NCBI RefSeq assembly: GCF_002127325.2
Contig: NC_035436.2
Coordinates: 110,693,591 to 110,757,590, forward strand
Direction: 5' to 3'
From: Helianthus annuus
Lineage: Eukaryota > Streptophyta > Magnoliopsida > Asterales > Asteraceae
Length of the DNA stretch: 64,000 nt
A model generated the notes under the pieces. It was not told where the DNA came from. It saw only the letters and a list, made by a program, of their open reading frames with translations, and made no database searches. Positions 22,987 through 34,540 of the stretch are shown here, in pieces. A program made the translations under genes and the position numbers. Numbering within the stretch: position 1 is the first letter of the stretch; every line of letters starts with the position of its first letter.

Positions 22987-24474
22987 AACATCCCCACACT
23001 TACTCTTTTTTCGTCCTCGAAAAAGAATTATGCAACGGAATCATAGACAAATAATCACTTGGGTCGAAAATTATAGGTATAATTAATTAAAACCAAGGCT
23101 TACGTTAGCTGCGATTGCGAATATACTTGTACACTTTAAACCCGAACCCAATCCTAAGCCCTTATCATGTTTTTAATTTAAGTGCGGTCAATCCACCTAG
23201 GGTCTCACACTCGAATCAACAGTCCACCTACTCCCGCCTCAAGCTTATAGGACTAAAGGAGCGATCACTTGACCAATTCCCAACCGTTTTATATCAAAAC
23301 CAAGAGAGTTTACAATCAGATTTTTTTCTCTTTTTTTTTCTTTTTCTTTCGTGAGTCTAGACGGTGCTTTCCCTAGCCAAGAGGCAATCCGGCTGTAGAG
23401 TCGTTATCCCCAACCACAGATTACTTAGGTTTCGGTACTTATTTATTTATTTTTTTCTTTTTTAGCACGGTCGATTTCACACACCCTAGCGGTAATCTTG
23501 CTGTAGAGTCCCAGCTCCAATTACATATGAGTGCATTACTTTCATTCAGTTTCTAACCCATTTTTTATTCTATTTTATTTTTTTTCGCATGATCACAAAC
23601 TCTAACGGTTTTAACTTATAACGGTGCCCCTTATACTATTATCGGCAGTTTTAGTTTCCCATATCTCCCAGGCGAAAACCCACTGGCGGACCGACAATTA
23701 TGGTATATTAACTCAAAGGGACTTAAAACCAAACCCGGGCCTATCCACATATCCCTAACTAGACGCAAGCTCGATTTATTTTATTCTCATATTATTATTA
23801 TTTCAACCCGAGCAAAAATTCACCTATTCTATCATTTTCCATGTAAATTTGCAAACTTCTTTTTTATTGAAAGACATTTTCTGGTTTTTCAATTTTTTTG
23901 GATTTTTCATTTTTTTTCAAATTTTTTAATTTTTTTTTTCAATTTTAAGACTTGATTATTTACATATATTCCCATCCCCATACTTAGAGATTGCATTGTC
24001 CCTAATGCAAGAACGAAAATATGACTCAACAACTACCTAAAAATAAAAACTGCAATGAAATAAATAAAAATACAACAACAACAAGAAGGAAAACGACTTA
24101 ACTGAATATGTGAGACTGTAAAAGTGCTAGTCGTTTCCACATAAACGCCCTCCGATACCGAACGTGCTCAGCAAACAATACCAAACTCTCTCACACACGA
24201 ACGGTAAGCGGCTCCACATCATCAACCTAAAACATAAATACCATACCAAACATACGAGTACCACGTATTCAACATACCATCATCCAGAGTTCAAATGAAA
24301 AATAAAATATATGTCCTACGGATACAACCACATCGAACTACTGAAACAGCATAAATAAAATAAAACATGAAAGGATATATATGCTGCTGCAGTCTGCTAC
24401 ATCACTCGTCCTCTGAATCTTCCTCCATCTGCTGGGTCCCCGAACCTCCAGCCTACTGCCACCCGAACTGACCA
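22987..24474. other. 3' noncoding region of the Athila-type element
   Basis: Polypyrimidine-rich and AT-rich sequence between the ORF-1-like gene and the 3' LTR. The minus-strand purine tract abutting the LTR (plus: ACATCCCCACACTTACTC, from 22990) is the probable polypurine tract. Homopolymer-rich stretches occur near 23330 and 23880-23940. No gene seen. Confidence 0.55.
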
Positions 24475-25804
24475 CTATAAGCATAACCAATTTGCCCCCC
24501 ACTGGTCATACCCCGGATACTGACCATAGACATATGGGGTCTGCTGCTTGCCTCCATAAACTGGTGGAGGTAACAATCCCGCAAAGGGTGGAGGTATCTG
24601 AGCATCTAGTGACATACCCGACATCATATACCTGAGCATGTCGTCCTGTCGGTGGTGGCTCTGCATCGTCCACTGGTGGTCAACCCGCATCCTATCTTCA
24701 ATCTGAGCAAACCTCTATTGTGTGTAGTCAAAAACAGCCTCAGGAGTGAACGGGTCAGGTCTCGGCTGTCTAACTGGCTGCTGTGGAGCTAGGACCGCAC
24801 GCCTCTGTCTAGGTGCCGGTTGTCGTGGTGGAGGAGCGCCCTGTGCGAAGTTCCACTCTGGCGGGTCTGAATGTGTTAGAATACCCTCTAACTGTAGATC
24901 CGCAACATCCCAACGAACCGTTGGCATACCCTCATGCATCTGCTCAAGCTTATATTTTGTGAGGGCCCGTATATTCCTTGCCAACCTAGCTATGTAAGGC
25001 CCAAGATCCATTGCAGCCCGTTTTCCTCCCCGACGAGGTCTATTGCACGACCATGCAAAGAAACTTGCCAAGTTCCAATTCCGTTTTTCCACCATACACA
25101 TCAACGCAAATATCTCCAACCAATTTGCTTTATTCTCACCCGACTTCCTCGCCACAATCATAGTCGCCAATGACTTCAGAATATACCTATATATCGGATC
25201 ACGAACCGATGTGATAAGGTTCGTTTGGGCGAACGGCTGAGTCGCAATTGTGTCCCAAAATCTTTCCAAATCCTCCGGGCCTAAACATTTCGGCCGAAAA
25301 ATGATTGTACACACCCCTTAAACCATTGACAAACTCATCTGTCTGCACCTCTTCCGGCGTGTAAAAACCCAAAGCTACTCCAAACTGAGCAATATTCATT
25401 TCATACACATTCCTGCCCAATGAGAACGAAACCACGTTGTTTTCAGCAAAAGCACCCTCTTTATGACGAAAGGTATAATGGAACTCAAGTGTAAGTTTAG
25501 TATACTGCGGCCAATCGCAATCCATTACCGCTCTCAGCCTCGGCCCCAACAACTCTGCCACCCGATCACTCGCTCCCATACTTTGCAACCACTCCCAGTC
25601 AATCGTACGAAGCTCCAATGTTTGAGTTACCACATATTTCTTGAGCTTTACCCTCTCTTCAGTATCCTCTTCAAAATCCAAAACCGGGTGATCGACCAAC
25701 CTCTCAATTCGGGAATGCACTCTCCTATCATTCCCACGATACTTGATCTTCCTTTTTCTTGGGTTTGACGATGAACCTTCACCTGACATGTTTCTGCAAA
25801 ACAA
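24475..25804 (-). pseudogene. ATHILA ORF-1-like (env-position) protein, broken
   Basis: It lies between integrase and the 3' LTR, where Athila elements carry the so-called env-like or ATHILA ORF-1 gene. Recognisable features are a basic start (MSGEGSSSNPRKRKIKYRG), LRTIDWEWLQSMG, LTLEFHYTFRHKEGAF, AQFGVALGFYTPEEV, then after a frameshift near 25260-25320 SVRDPIYRYILKSLA, ALMCMVEKRNWNLASFFAW and GPYIARLARNI. A TAG near 24714 is followed by a glutamine-, proline- and tyrosine-rich tail. I see no signal peptide and no clear membrane anchor. The function is unknown. Confidence 0.7.
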
Positions 25805-27480
25805 GAAAGATTTGACACGAAAAACAATGCAGACTGTTAGTAATCACAAGCTTTTTTTTTGGTGTTTTTAAATTTTTTTTAATAATAATGGAATTAGCCG
25901 TATAGCATTTCACTCGCGGCTAATTCTGAAAGTAAAGTTGAAGAGAAACATGGGTTACCGTTTACAAAAGCGTAAGTTACACATCATTCTACCCGAATGG
26001 AGATTGAGTACGGGCAAAATGTTGTGAAACTTGTACATGCATATAAGTAAACCCGACACTAGACTCTAAATACCACTTCTAAAACGACTACTAGACTCAC
26101 TAACTCGAACGACCTACGACTCAATGTACACTATCTCCTCCCGGCACTTTAATTGTCCTCAATTAAGCACAAGTGCCAAAATATCCCCACACTTGAGGCG
26201 AAACACGTGAGAGTTTGACTTTTTAAACCTTAACGCAACGTTTGTGGCAACAAAATCCGTTTAGAAAACTAATCACATTTGCAAAAATCAGTTCAAAAAC
26301 CTATTTTTTTTAGCAAAAATTCTTTAGTTATAGCCAAACAAACCCGTAAAGCTCAAACATGTTGTCTAGTTGTCCAAACATACCCCACAAGTCTCAAACA
26401 ACCCCAAGTAAACCAACCAGAACCATCCGCAAGCCCCATTGTATGTAAACATCCCAAAAATAACCACCCGCATACCACTAACATCATTAACGGCTCAAAA
26501 ATCCTAACTTTAGCAACCTACACAAACCCTAGATCTAAAACATGACTGACCCGACAATAAAAATAAGAAATAGAGTTACATACGAACAAGAAATCACAGA
26601 AATCGTACCTTGGAATCGGATTTAGCAAGAAAGATGAGACCTTGAACTTGTGGTGCACGAGTTTGTCCAAAAACGCGGCAATATAGCGTGAATTCGGGTG
26701 AAATTGATGGTTAAGATTGTGGGGAATGTGATTGTGGTGATTTAGGAAGAAGAATGGAGTGATTTGGTGGAAAAACGAGTGAGTTATGGTGATTTTTATG
26801 AAATTCACGACTTAGGGTTTTTAGATGTGAAAAGGGAAAGTGTTTCAGCAACAGGTTCAAGTGAAAACGTTTTAATCCGGTTCAAGGGGGTCTCGCGTGA
26901 TGCCACAGGGCAGGGGGGGCCTCGCGTAACGCGGCGGGTCAAAAATAATTTGATTTGAACTGTTTGGGGGTTGCGCGACGGTAAGGCCCTTGGCGTCACG
27001 CCAAGGGCCGTTTTTCACAGAATGTTACGTCCAATTTGCTTGTTCATGCCTTGGCGACGCTAACACTTTCCCAAACCATCCAAAACCCATAAAATTTTTC
27101 TAAGTGTCCAAGAACCATACCTGGGACCTCTTTTCTCATGCTTTTTCCGTTCCATAGTGACGATGAAACCTGCGAAATTCTCAACGACACAAAACAAACA
27201 CCGAAAAACTACGCAAATACTCGTTAGAACACGAAAATACTCAAACAATGACTCATATACAAACGATACAAAATGTACACTTGGGCTTTCACCCAAAATA
27301 CTAATTGGCGGCTTTAGGTGGGATTTCGAGAGGAATTTCCTCCCGCTCATCCTCATTTATTGCTCCTCCAACGTACTGTTTCAACCGATGGCCATTCACC
27401 GTCCAAGTACGGCCATCCTTCTCATCCATGATTTCCACCGCTCCATACGGAAACACATAGTGAACCATAAAAGGTCCCGA
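25805..27480. other. Internal noncoding spacer of the Athila-type element
   Basis: Between integrase and the env-like/ORF-1 region. No domain was recognised; short open frames here have no recognisable motif. It contains a perfect 11-bp-arm hairpin at 26985-27009 and TCGCGTAACGCGGCGGG-type GC-rich motifs near 26890-26940. Confidence 0.55.
26985..27009. repeat. Perfect inverted repeat (hairpin)
   Basis: The arms are GGCCCTTGGCG and CGCCAAGGGCC, separated by TCA. The loop region contains GGCGTCACGCC, close to the GGCGTCACGCGGCGCC motif found in both LTRs of the same element. Confidence 0.75.
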
Positions 27481-29436
27481 CTACTTCGATTTCAACTTAC
27501 CCGCAAAAAGCTTCAATCTCGAGTTATAAAGAAGCACTTTATCGCCTTTGCTAAACTCTTTCACGTTCCTCAACCTCCGATCATGCAACAACTTCGTTTT
27601 CTCCTTTATTCCCAACGATCGAGCATACGCTATATCCCTAAGCTCCTCAAGCTCATGAATTTGAAAGAAACGTTTCCTAGCGGCTTCGGTCATGTCTAAA
27701 TTAACGGTTTTTAATGCCCAAAGCGCTCTATGCTCTAATTCTACGGGAAGATGACAAGCTTTTCCATAGACGATCATAAAAGGTGTGGTTTCTAAAGGTG
27801 TCTTGTAAGCGGTTCTAAATGCCCACAATGCATCGTCTAGCTTGTTGGACCAATCTTTCCTATTTTTACCCACGGTTTTCTCTAAGATTCGTTTAATACC
27901 GCGATTTGCATTCTCCACTTATCCACTTGTTTGTGGATGAGATGCGGTAGACAAACGATGAGTGACACCGTAGCGTGCAAGAAACTTCTCCATCAATGCA
28001 TTGCAAAAGTGAGTGCCACGGTCACTAATTAAGGCTTTAGGAGTACCGAAGCGGGAAAAGAGCTTTTTGAGAAATTTCAACACTACTCGGGCTTCGTTTG
28101 TGGGAAGAGCTTGGGCCTCAACCCACACGTAGTCAATCGCCACGAGTATATAACGGTTTCCTTTGGAGGTTGGGAAAGGTCCCAAGAAGTCGATGCCCCA
28201 AACGTCAAAAACCTCTACTACTTGGATGGGGTTTTGAGGCATCTCATCTTTGGCGGAAATATTGCCGGTTCGTTGACATGCATCACACATCTTCACGAAC
28301 TCCTCGGCATCTCTAAGAACGGTAGGCCAATAGAAACCACAATCGAATACCTTTTGAGTGGTGAAGTGTGCACCGTGGTGTCCTCCCGTGAGGCCCTCAT
28401 GCACATGCTTTATGATGTTCCACCCCTCCTCTCTCGACACACAACGTCTAAGAACTCTATCTCCTCCTATCCTAAAAAGAAAAGGATCGTCCCACACATA
28501 CTTCCTTGCCTCACTAATTAAACACCTCTTTTGTTGAGTAGACATCCCTTTCATAACACTACCACTAGAGAGGTAATTTGCTAAGTCGCAAAACCATGGC
28601 AATCCTTCGTTCTCGGCCTCAACAAACTCTATGGACTCGTGAGGGAACGTGTCTCCAATCTCCTCCTCACGAATCTCTTCTCTCTTGGGATCCTCTAGAC
28701 GCGATAAATGATCGGCCGCCACATTCTCGGCCCCTCTCTTGTCCCTAATCTCAATATCGAACTCGCTAAGCAAAAGAATCCACCGAATGAGTCGGGGTTT
28801 AGCGTCTTTCTTTTGGAAAAGAAAGCGCAACGAGGAATGATCGGTGAAGACAATTGTCTTGGATAGAACTAGGTACGAGCGGAATTTGTCAAAAGCGAAA
28901 ACTACGGCCAAAAGCTCTTTTTCCGTGGTGGTGTAGTTTTCTTGAGCATCATTGAGTGTCTTGCTCGCGTAGTAGATAGGGTGGAAGTGCTTATCCTTTC
29001 TTTGTCCTAATAACGCTCCAACGGCATAGTCACTCGCATCGCACATGAGCTCAAACGGCAAGCTCCAGTCGGGCGAGATAAGAATAGGTGCACTAACCAA
29101 CTGTTCCTTCAAGAAGTTGAAGGCTTTAAGACACTCATTGTCAAAGACGAACGGAACGTCTTTCTCTAGCAAACGGGTCATGGGACGGGTGATTTTTGAG
29201 AAATCCCTAATGAAGCGCCTATAGAATCCCGCATGCCCTAAAAAACTCCTAATCGACTTAACACTCGTGGGTGGAGGTAACCTACTAATGGTGTCTATTT
29301 TCGCACGATCTACCTCAATACCCTCTCTCGATATCTTATGCCCTAACACTATACCATGAAGTGACACTTCTCCCAGTTTAGCATAAGCTTCGTCTCTACA
29401 CACCGCTTCAACATCCTCTCCAAATTCTTCAAACAC
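27481..29436 (-). pseudogene. Athila RNase H and integrase
   Basis: RT thumb and RNase H come first: [34 protein letters not shown] and [20 protein letters not shown]. Integrase follows with an HHCC zinc finger ([10 protein letters not shown] to CDACQRTG, near 28250-28390), [30 protein letters not shown] and HPQTSG. A TAA at 27919-27921 breaks the frame, which then reopens as [34 protein letters not shown] and [19 protein letters not shown] before a TAG at 27481. It ends without a chromodomain, as expected for Athila. Confidence 0.88.
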
Positions 29437-30434
29437 ACATCGAAAGAGTCACCATAAACTAAAAAATCATCCATGAAAACCTCCATGGAAGTCTCTATCA
29501 TATCCTGAAATATGGCGACCATGCAACGCTGAAAAGTAGCTGGAGCGTTACATAACCCGAATGACATGCGTCGGTACGCATAGGTGCCATAGGGGCATGT
29601 GAAGGTGGTCTTATCCTGATCCTCCGGTGCGATGGGGATCTGGAAGTAACCGGAAAAACCGTCTAGAAAACAATAGAATTGTTGACCGGTGAGACGCTCC
29701 AACATTTGATCTATGAAAGGCAATGGGAAATGGTCTTTACGGGTGGCATCATTCAACTTTCGGTAGTCGATGCACACGCGCCAACCCGTGACCGTACGAG
29801 AAGGGATAAGCTCGTTCTTTTCGTTCATGACAACGGTCATCCCCCCCTTCTTGGGGACAACCTGAGTGGGACTAACCCAAGGAGAATCGGAAATGGGATA
29901 GATCATCCCAGCATCTAGGAGTTTAAGAACCTCCTTCTTCACAACGTCTTGCATGTTGGGGTTAAGCCTCCTTTGGGGTTGCACCACCGGTTTATAATCA
30001 TCCTCCATGAGTATCCGGTGGGTGCAATAGGAAGGGCTTATGCCCTTAATGTCGAACAACCTCCATGCAATGGCCTCTTTGTTGGCCCTCAACACATCTA
30101 ACAACCTCACTTTCTCACTCTCATCTAACTCGGATGAAATAATAACGGGTAGCTTGGAACCCTCCCCTAGGAAAGCATACTCTAGATGAGATGGAAGTAC
30201 TTTAAGTTCTAAGGGTGGGGGTTGGGTGGTGTCATCACTAACCGCTAACACATCGGGGATTAAAGGAATTCCCTCCTCTTCAACTTCACCTACACTCTCC
30301 AACTCCTCTTCTACCTTCTCTCCTTCCACTAGGTCCGCTCCACTAATGTATTCTAAGCAATGGTCGACACACGAGATAAACGAGTTCAAAAAGTAGACGG
30401 AATGGGCAAGGACCACTATAGTCATCCGAACCAC
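29349..30434 (-). pseudogene. Athila reverse transcriptase
   Basis: Motifs in order: HRILMEDDYKPVVQPQRRL, AGMIYPISDSPWVSPTQVV, GWRVCIDYRKLNDATRKDHF, CFLDGFSGYFQI, YAYRRMSFGLCNAPATFQRC and the catalytic [13 protein letters not shown] (about 29440-29480). Catalytic aspartates are present. The frame ends at 29349 and RNase H continues in another frame from about 29430, so one frameshift lies in this short overlap. Confidence 0.88.
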
Positions 30435-31236
30435 TCGGGTAGTTCATGGAACGATCTATCTCAAAAGTAACTCTCTCCTCACCGACCCTAAGGGTGATCT
30501 TACCATCGTAGACGTCTATGAGTGCTTTGGCGGTACGTAAGAAAGGACGACCTAGGATAATGGGGACTCTCTCATCTGCTTCCATATCTAGAATTACGAA
30601 ATCGGCGGGAAACACGAATTTGTCTACCTTAACTAGCAAGTTCTCAACTATACCCCTAGGGTACTTAACGGACCGATCGGCTAAGGATAATGTCATTCGG
30701 GTAGGTGCAAGCTCTCCTAGGTCTAGCTTCTCATAAAGAGAAAAGGGCATCAAATTGATGCTAGCACCTAAGTCGGCTAAGGCTCGAGTGTTGGTATTAC
30801 TACCGAATAGACAAGGAATGGTAAAAATACCCGGATCGGTAAGGTTTTCGGGAAGCTTATTTGACACAACGGCGGAACATCCCCCATTCAACGGGACGTT
30901 AGACAACTCTCCTAATTTCTCTTTGTACCTAAGGAGGTCTTTCAAGAACTTAGCGTATTTGGGCATTGATTGGAGTGCCTCTATAAATGGAAGGTTAATC
31001 TTCAATTGCTTGAAGATGTCCAAAAACTGTCCGTATTCCCTAGAGTATTTTTGGTTTTTAAGGCGTGAGGGAAACGGAACATACGCATGGTTCCCTAAGG
31101 GTGAAGGTCTAACGTCTATTGGGGTTCTCTCAACTTTCTTCTCACTTTGGGACTCACCGGGCTGTGCGGTACTTGCTGGGCTTAGCCTCTTTTGCACTTT
31201 GCCGGGAGCCTCCATTTCGATCTCCTCATCAATCAC
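30343..31236 (-). pseudogene. Athila aspartic protease region
   Basis: The active-site loop is ALADLGASINLMP, the Athila variant in which DLGAS replaces the retroviral DTGAS. The flap and C-terminal patch follow as ILDMEADERVPIILGRPFL. Upstream is a linker with KINLPFIEALQSMPKYAKFL, well known from Athila polyproteins. A shift to the next frame near 30350-30430 leads to RT. Confidence 0.8.
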
Positions 31237-31335
31237 ATCTCCCTCTTCATCTACTACTCTCTCCTCTACGCTAGGGTTACCTACGGTCTTGCCACTACGA
31301 GTGGTAATGGATTTAGCATGGGCATTGGGATTGGG

Positions 31336-32620
31336 TTAGGTGTGACCCGCAAACTGACAGGGTAGCCTCTCCTCTAATTTTCTAGACATATCCCCTATGA
31401 CTCGTTGAAGATCTTGGAAGGAGGCTTGGTGGTTCTTAAGCATGAGATCGTGTTCACTAAGGGTCTTTTGAGTGGTTTGGTCCCTAACAATCAGTTGACT
31501 CATCATGGACTCCATCCTTTCTAAACTAACCCCTAGATCATAGCTTGAACCTTGACCTGTTTGACCTTGGTTATTTGACCCCCCATCCTTGACCTGCCCA
31601 TTGAACCCTTTGTTGAACTGCCCACCTGAACCCCCACCAAAGAGTGAATTTTGGCCCCTATTTGGGTTTTGAGCCATTTGAAAGCTAGGGGGTCCATTTG
31701 AGCGAAAAGTGTTATTATTAAAGTTATTATTATTATTACGCCAACCCGACCCAAAATTATTATTACCAAAACCGCTAGATTGACCTCTACCAAACCCTCC
31801 TCCTACGAAATCGACCTGCTCCTCACCAACAAGTAATGGACACGCATTCGTGTCGTGACCCCCTCGACAATACTCACATTTGTCTACCTTAGCCTTGATT
31901 TCTTTAAGTTCCCTAGACATGTTTTCCAAAACAGAGGCTAAACTAGGATCCATGGTGACATGGTTCACCCCTCGGGCGGGTGCACTAGTAGTGGTATTGG
32001 AATTACCACTTTGATACCTCTGATCGGATCGTGATTGGGATTGAGACTGAGCAAATGCCTCAAAACGCTCTAGACACTCGGCAACTGTAAGAATACCCAT
32101 CATATGCCCCCCTCCCCGCATTAGTATCGAACCTATCACGAGTCTCTTGGGTGAGACCGTTATAAAATTTCTCACATAAAGCCCAGTCGGAAAGACCATG
32201 CTGGGAGCAACGAGCACACAGGTTTTGGAAACGCTCCTAAGCAAGGTAGTATGGCTCGTCGGGCTCCATGCGAAAGGAGTGGATTTGGTCTCTAAGGCGT
32301 GAGGCTTTAGCGGGCGGGAAATACTTATCCAAAAGGCTTGACGAAGCCCCGCCCATGTGGTAAAGGTACCGGTTAGTTGAGAGTCTAACCAGGTAGCCGC
32401 ACGGCTGGCTAATGAGAATGGGAAAAGCTGTAGGTAGGTGGAATCGTTGGGTGCACCGTGAAGGCTAAAGGTAGCTAGCATACGAGAGAAACGGTTGATG
32501 TGGGCCGGGGCGTCCTCATCGTCTCGGCCATGGAATTGAATGGTATTGGTGATGGCTTGCATGGCATAAGATGGAATCTGCCATGAGTTGTCATTGACTA
32601 TGGGTGGAACGGTGATGGGT
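31336..32620 (-). pseudogene. Athila gag, main part, with zinc knuckle
   Basis: The capsid-like core begins with DDEDAPAHINRFSRM, LQLFPFSLASRAATWLDSQL and TTWAGLRQAF (about 32350-32540). A single C-x2-C-x4-H-x4-C knuckle, CEYCRGGHDTNAC, lies near 31850, followed by a low-complexity GFGNNN-rich stretch and a coiled region. Between about 32340 and 32110 the read-through frame is out of phase: a one-base loss near 32335 and a one-base gain in the G-run near 32110 cancel. A TAA at 31336-31338 separates gag from protease in the same frame. Confidence 0.75.
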
Positions 32621-33039
32621 TGTTGGTGCACTACATCTGTTGATTTCGTCTTAGATCGAGTTTTTCATTGTATTGTATAGATTAGGGCGCGTTTTACGAG
32701 AAAACTGGAGAGTTTAGGTGTTTTAGAGTGCTGGTCCGCTTATACGGACATGCCGAATAAGAGGTCCACCTCACACCTACCTGGACCGCTTATACGGACA
32801 TGCCAAATAAGAGGTCCACCTCACCTATAAATACCATATGAGAGGTCCACATTTGTAACTTCTAGATTTCCATACCGAGGTGCTGCCGGTGTGAGAATTG
32901 CATGTAAACACTGTCAAATTAATCAGAAAAGAGAATTAAGAGAATATCTAGCTGTTTCTACGTCAGGCACTTGTTTTCCGCACCTGTATCTGATCAAACT
33001 CCTCTGATTGACTCGTTCGGGTCAGAATCCGATCCTACA
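32621..33039 (+). repeat. 5' LTR of the gag-only element
   Basis: 419 bp with two copies of an about 50-bp unit containing GGACCGCTTATACGGACAT (about 32729-32822) followed directly by a TATA box. It differs from the 3' LTR at four positions outside the repeats and has one repeat unit fewer. Confidence 0.9.
32826..32833 (+). promoter_or_regulatory. TATA box of the gag-only element
   Basis: TATAAATA directly downstream of the repeated GGACCGCTTAT units in the 5' LTR, the likely promoter of the element. The equivalent site in the 3' LTR is 39274-39281. Confidence 0.65.
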
Positions 33040-33041
33040 AG

Positions 33042-33053
33042 TGGTATCAGAGC
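33042..33053 (+). other. Primer-binding site of the gag-only element
   Basis: TGGTATCAGAGC, complementary to the 3' end of initiator tRNA-Met, 2 nt after the LTR end. Confidence 0.9.
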
Positions 33054-34540
33054 TTCAGGAGGAGGAGTTCTATTGAGATTTGCTGGATTTCGTCACGTAT
33101 TCTTTCTTCTACACCTTTTTCTTCGCCAGACCGAGTTTTCACGGTCCGTTTCAGCTGATTTTTGGATATATTGTGCGCCTATACCTGATCTAAAACCCTA
33201 CCAAGTTTCAGATCGAAACTCCAAACCGTTTAGGAGAAATCGAGATTTTTTCGTTCGAATTCACGTCAAAGTTGCAGACTTGAACCGCTTATTTGAACAG
33301 ACTTGAACCGCTTTTTGATCAAAGTTTCAGGACCGCTCCATAATTAGTTGTTTAGATCACTTTTCCGAACACATGGTGGATCGCTCATTGTGTAACAGTT
33401 GGACCGCTCATAATACATTTTTGGGTCCGCTCATAGGGGTTTTTTGAAGTGGTTCGCTTTTGTGTCAAATAATTAGATACAAGGTTTCTGGTCCGCTCTT
33501 TTGGTCAATCACATGGTTCGCTTATGAGTCATCCCTTTCATGTGATTTTCTGAACATAAAAAGATTGTCGGCTACATAAAAGGTCATGTGGTTTGTTTCT
33601 CTACATTAAGTGAAGGCCCAATCAGCTTTTACGTTACATGTGAATTTATTTTTCCCTATGTGCTTCATATAATTGCATCATCATAAATGCCGTCCACTAT
33701 TTGCCGACCCATGTGCGATTCAACTGTGTGAGTGTGATAGTTGAGGCCAAATCAGATATTTTTTGTTGTTAATTCGAGATAGACTTCAACAAAAGTGAGT
33801 TGAAATATAAAAGAGTTGAAATAAATTGGCCTTTTTGAGATAGTATACAAAGGATAGACTCATGTGTTTTTGACGGCCCTATAGGATAACCAGGTTATTT
33901 GGCCCAATCATTGGGTAGACTCATACTTGTTTGTCAGCCACTTTCTAAAATTGCCGTCCACTTGTAAGGCCCTATCATATCTCATCTAAGTGGAAGGGGT
34001 GGCCCAATAAATTGTTTCATTTAATGCTTTCAAAGGTCTAATGAGGGAGTATTATATCATTTGTTATATCAAGTTAGTCAAAAGTTAAGTGTGTTTGCTG
34101 ATAAACATATTGTCTCGATAATATCACAAGAGGTGGTTCAGTTCAGTTGAATTCAAACTTGTCAGTTCAGTCAACTCGCTTGAAATAGTTCAGGTCATAC
34201 CTTTGTGAACTAGGTCAATTGAGAGTGAACTCAGTTCGCACTTAGTGAGGTTGTTCGTGTGAAAGTGATCCGAATCATAGCAGTTTTCACAGTTTGCCAA
34301 TTTAAATCTCAGTTCGCATCAATTTCAGTCTACACAGTTTGTCAACATTCAATCTCGCAAAGAATATTCATCGGTTCGAGTATCAGTTCGTTTCTGTTAA
34401 TTGATAAGTTTTAAACTGATTGTGTTTTGTTTGTTTGTTTCAGGTGTTTCACGAGGTGAATCATTTCATTCGAAAGGGGATCTAGTTTGAATTTGATATT
34501 TCATTTTAAGTGACTGTCTCGATAAACGTGTTTCCGAATC
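33054..34540 (+). other. Long leader of the gag-only element
   Basis: About 1.5 kb without a credible frame. From 33280 to 33540 it has many short motifs of the type ACCGCTTAT / TCCGCTCAT / TTCGCTTATGAG, related to the 50-bp units of the LTR. From 34130 to 34400 it has repeated CAGTTCA/CAGTTCG motifs. These could be packaging or regulatory sequences, but that is a guess. Confidence 0.5.

Noticed and set aside
26279..27356. Several 60-180-residue frames between Athila integrase and the ORF-1-like gene.
   Set aside because: No conserved motif, low complexity and on both strands; consistent with chance frames in a spacer.
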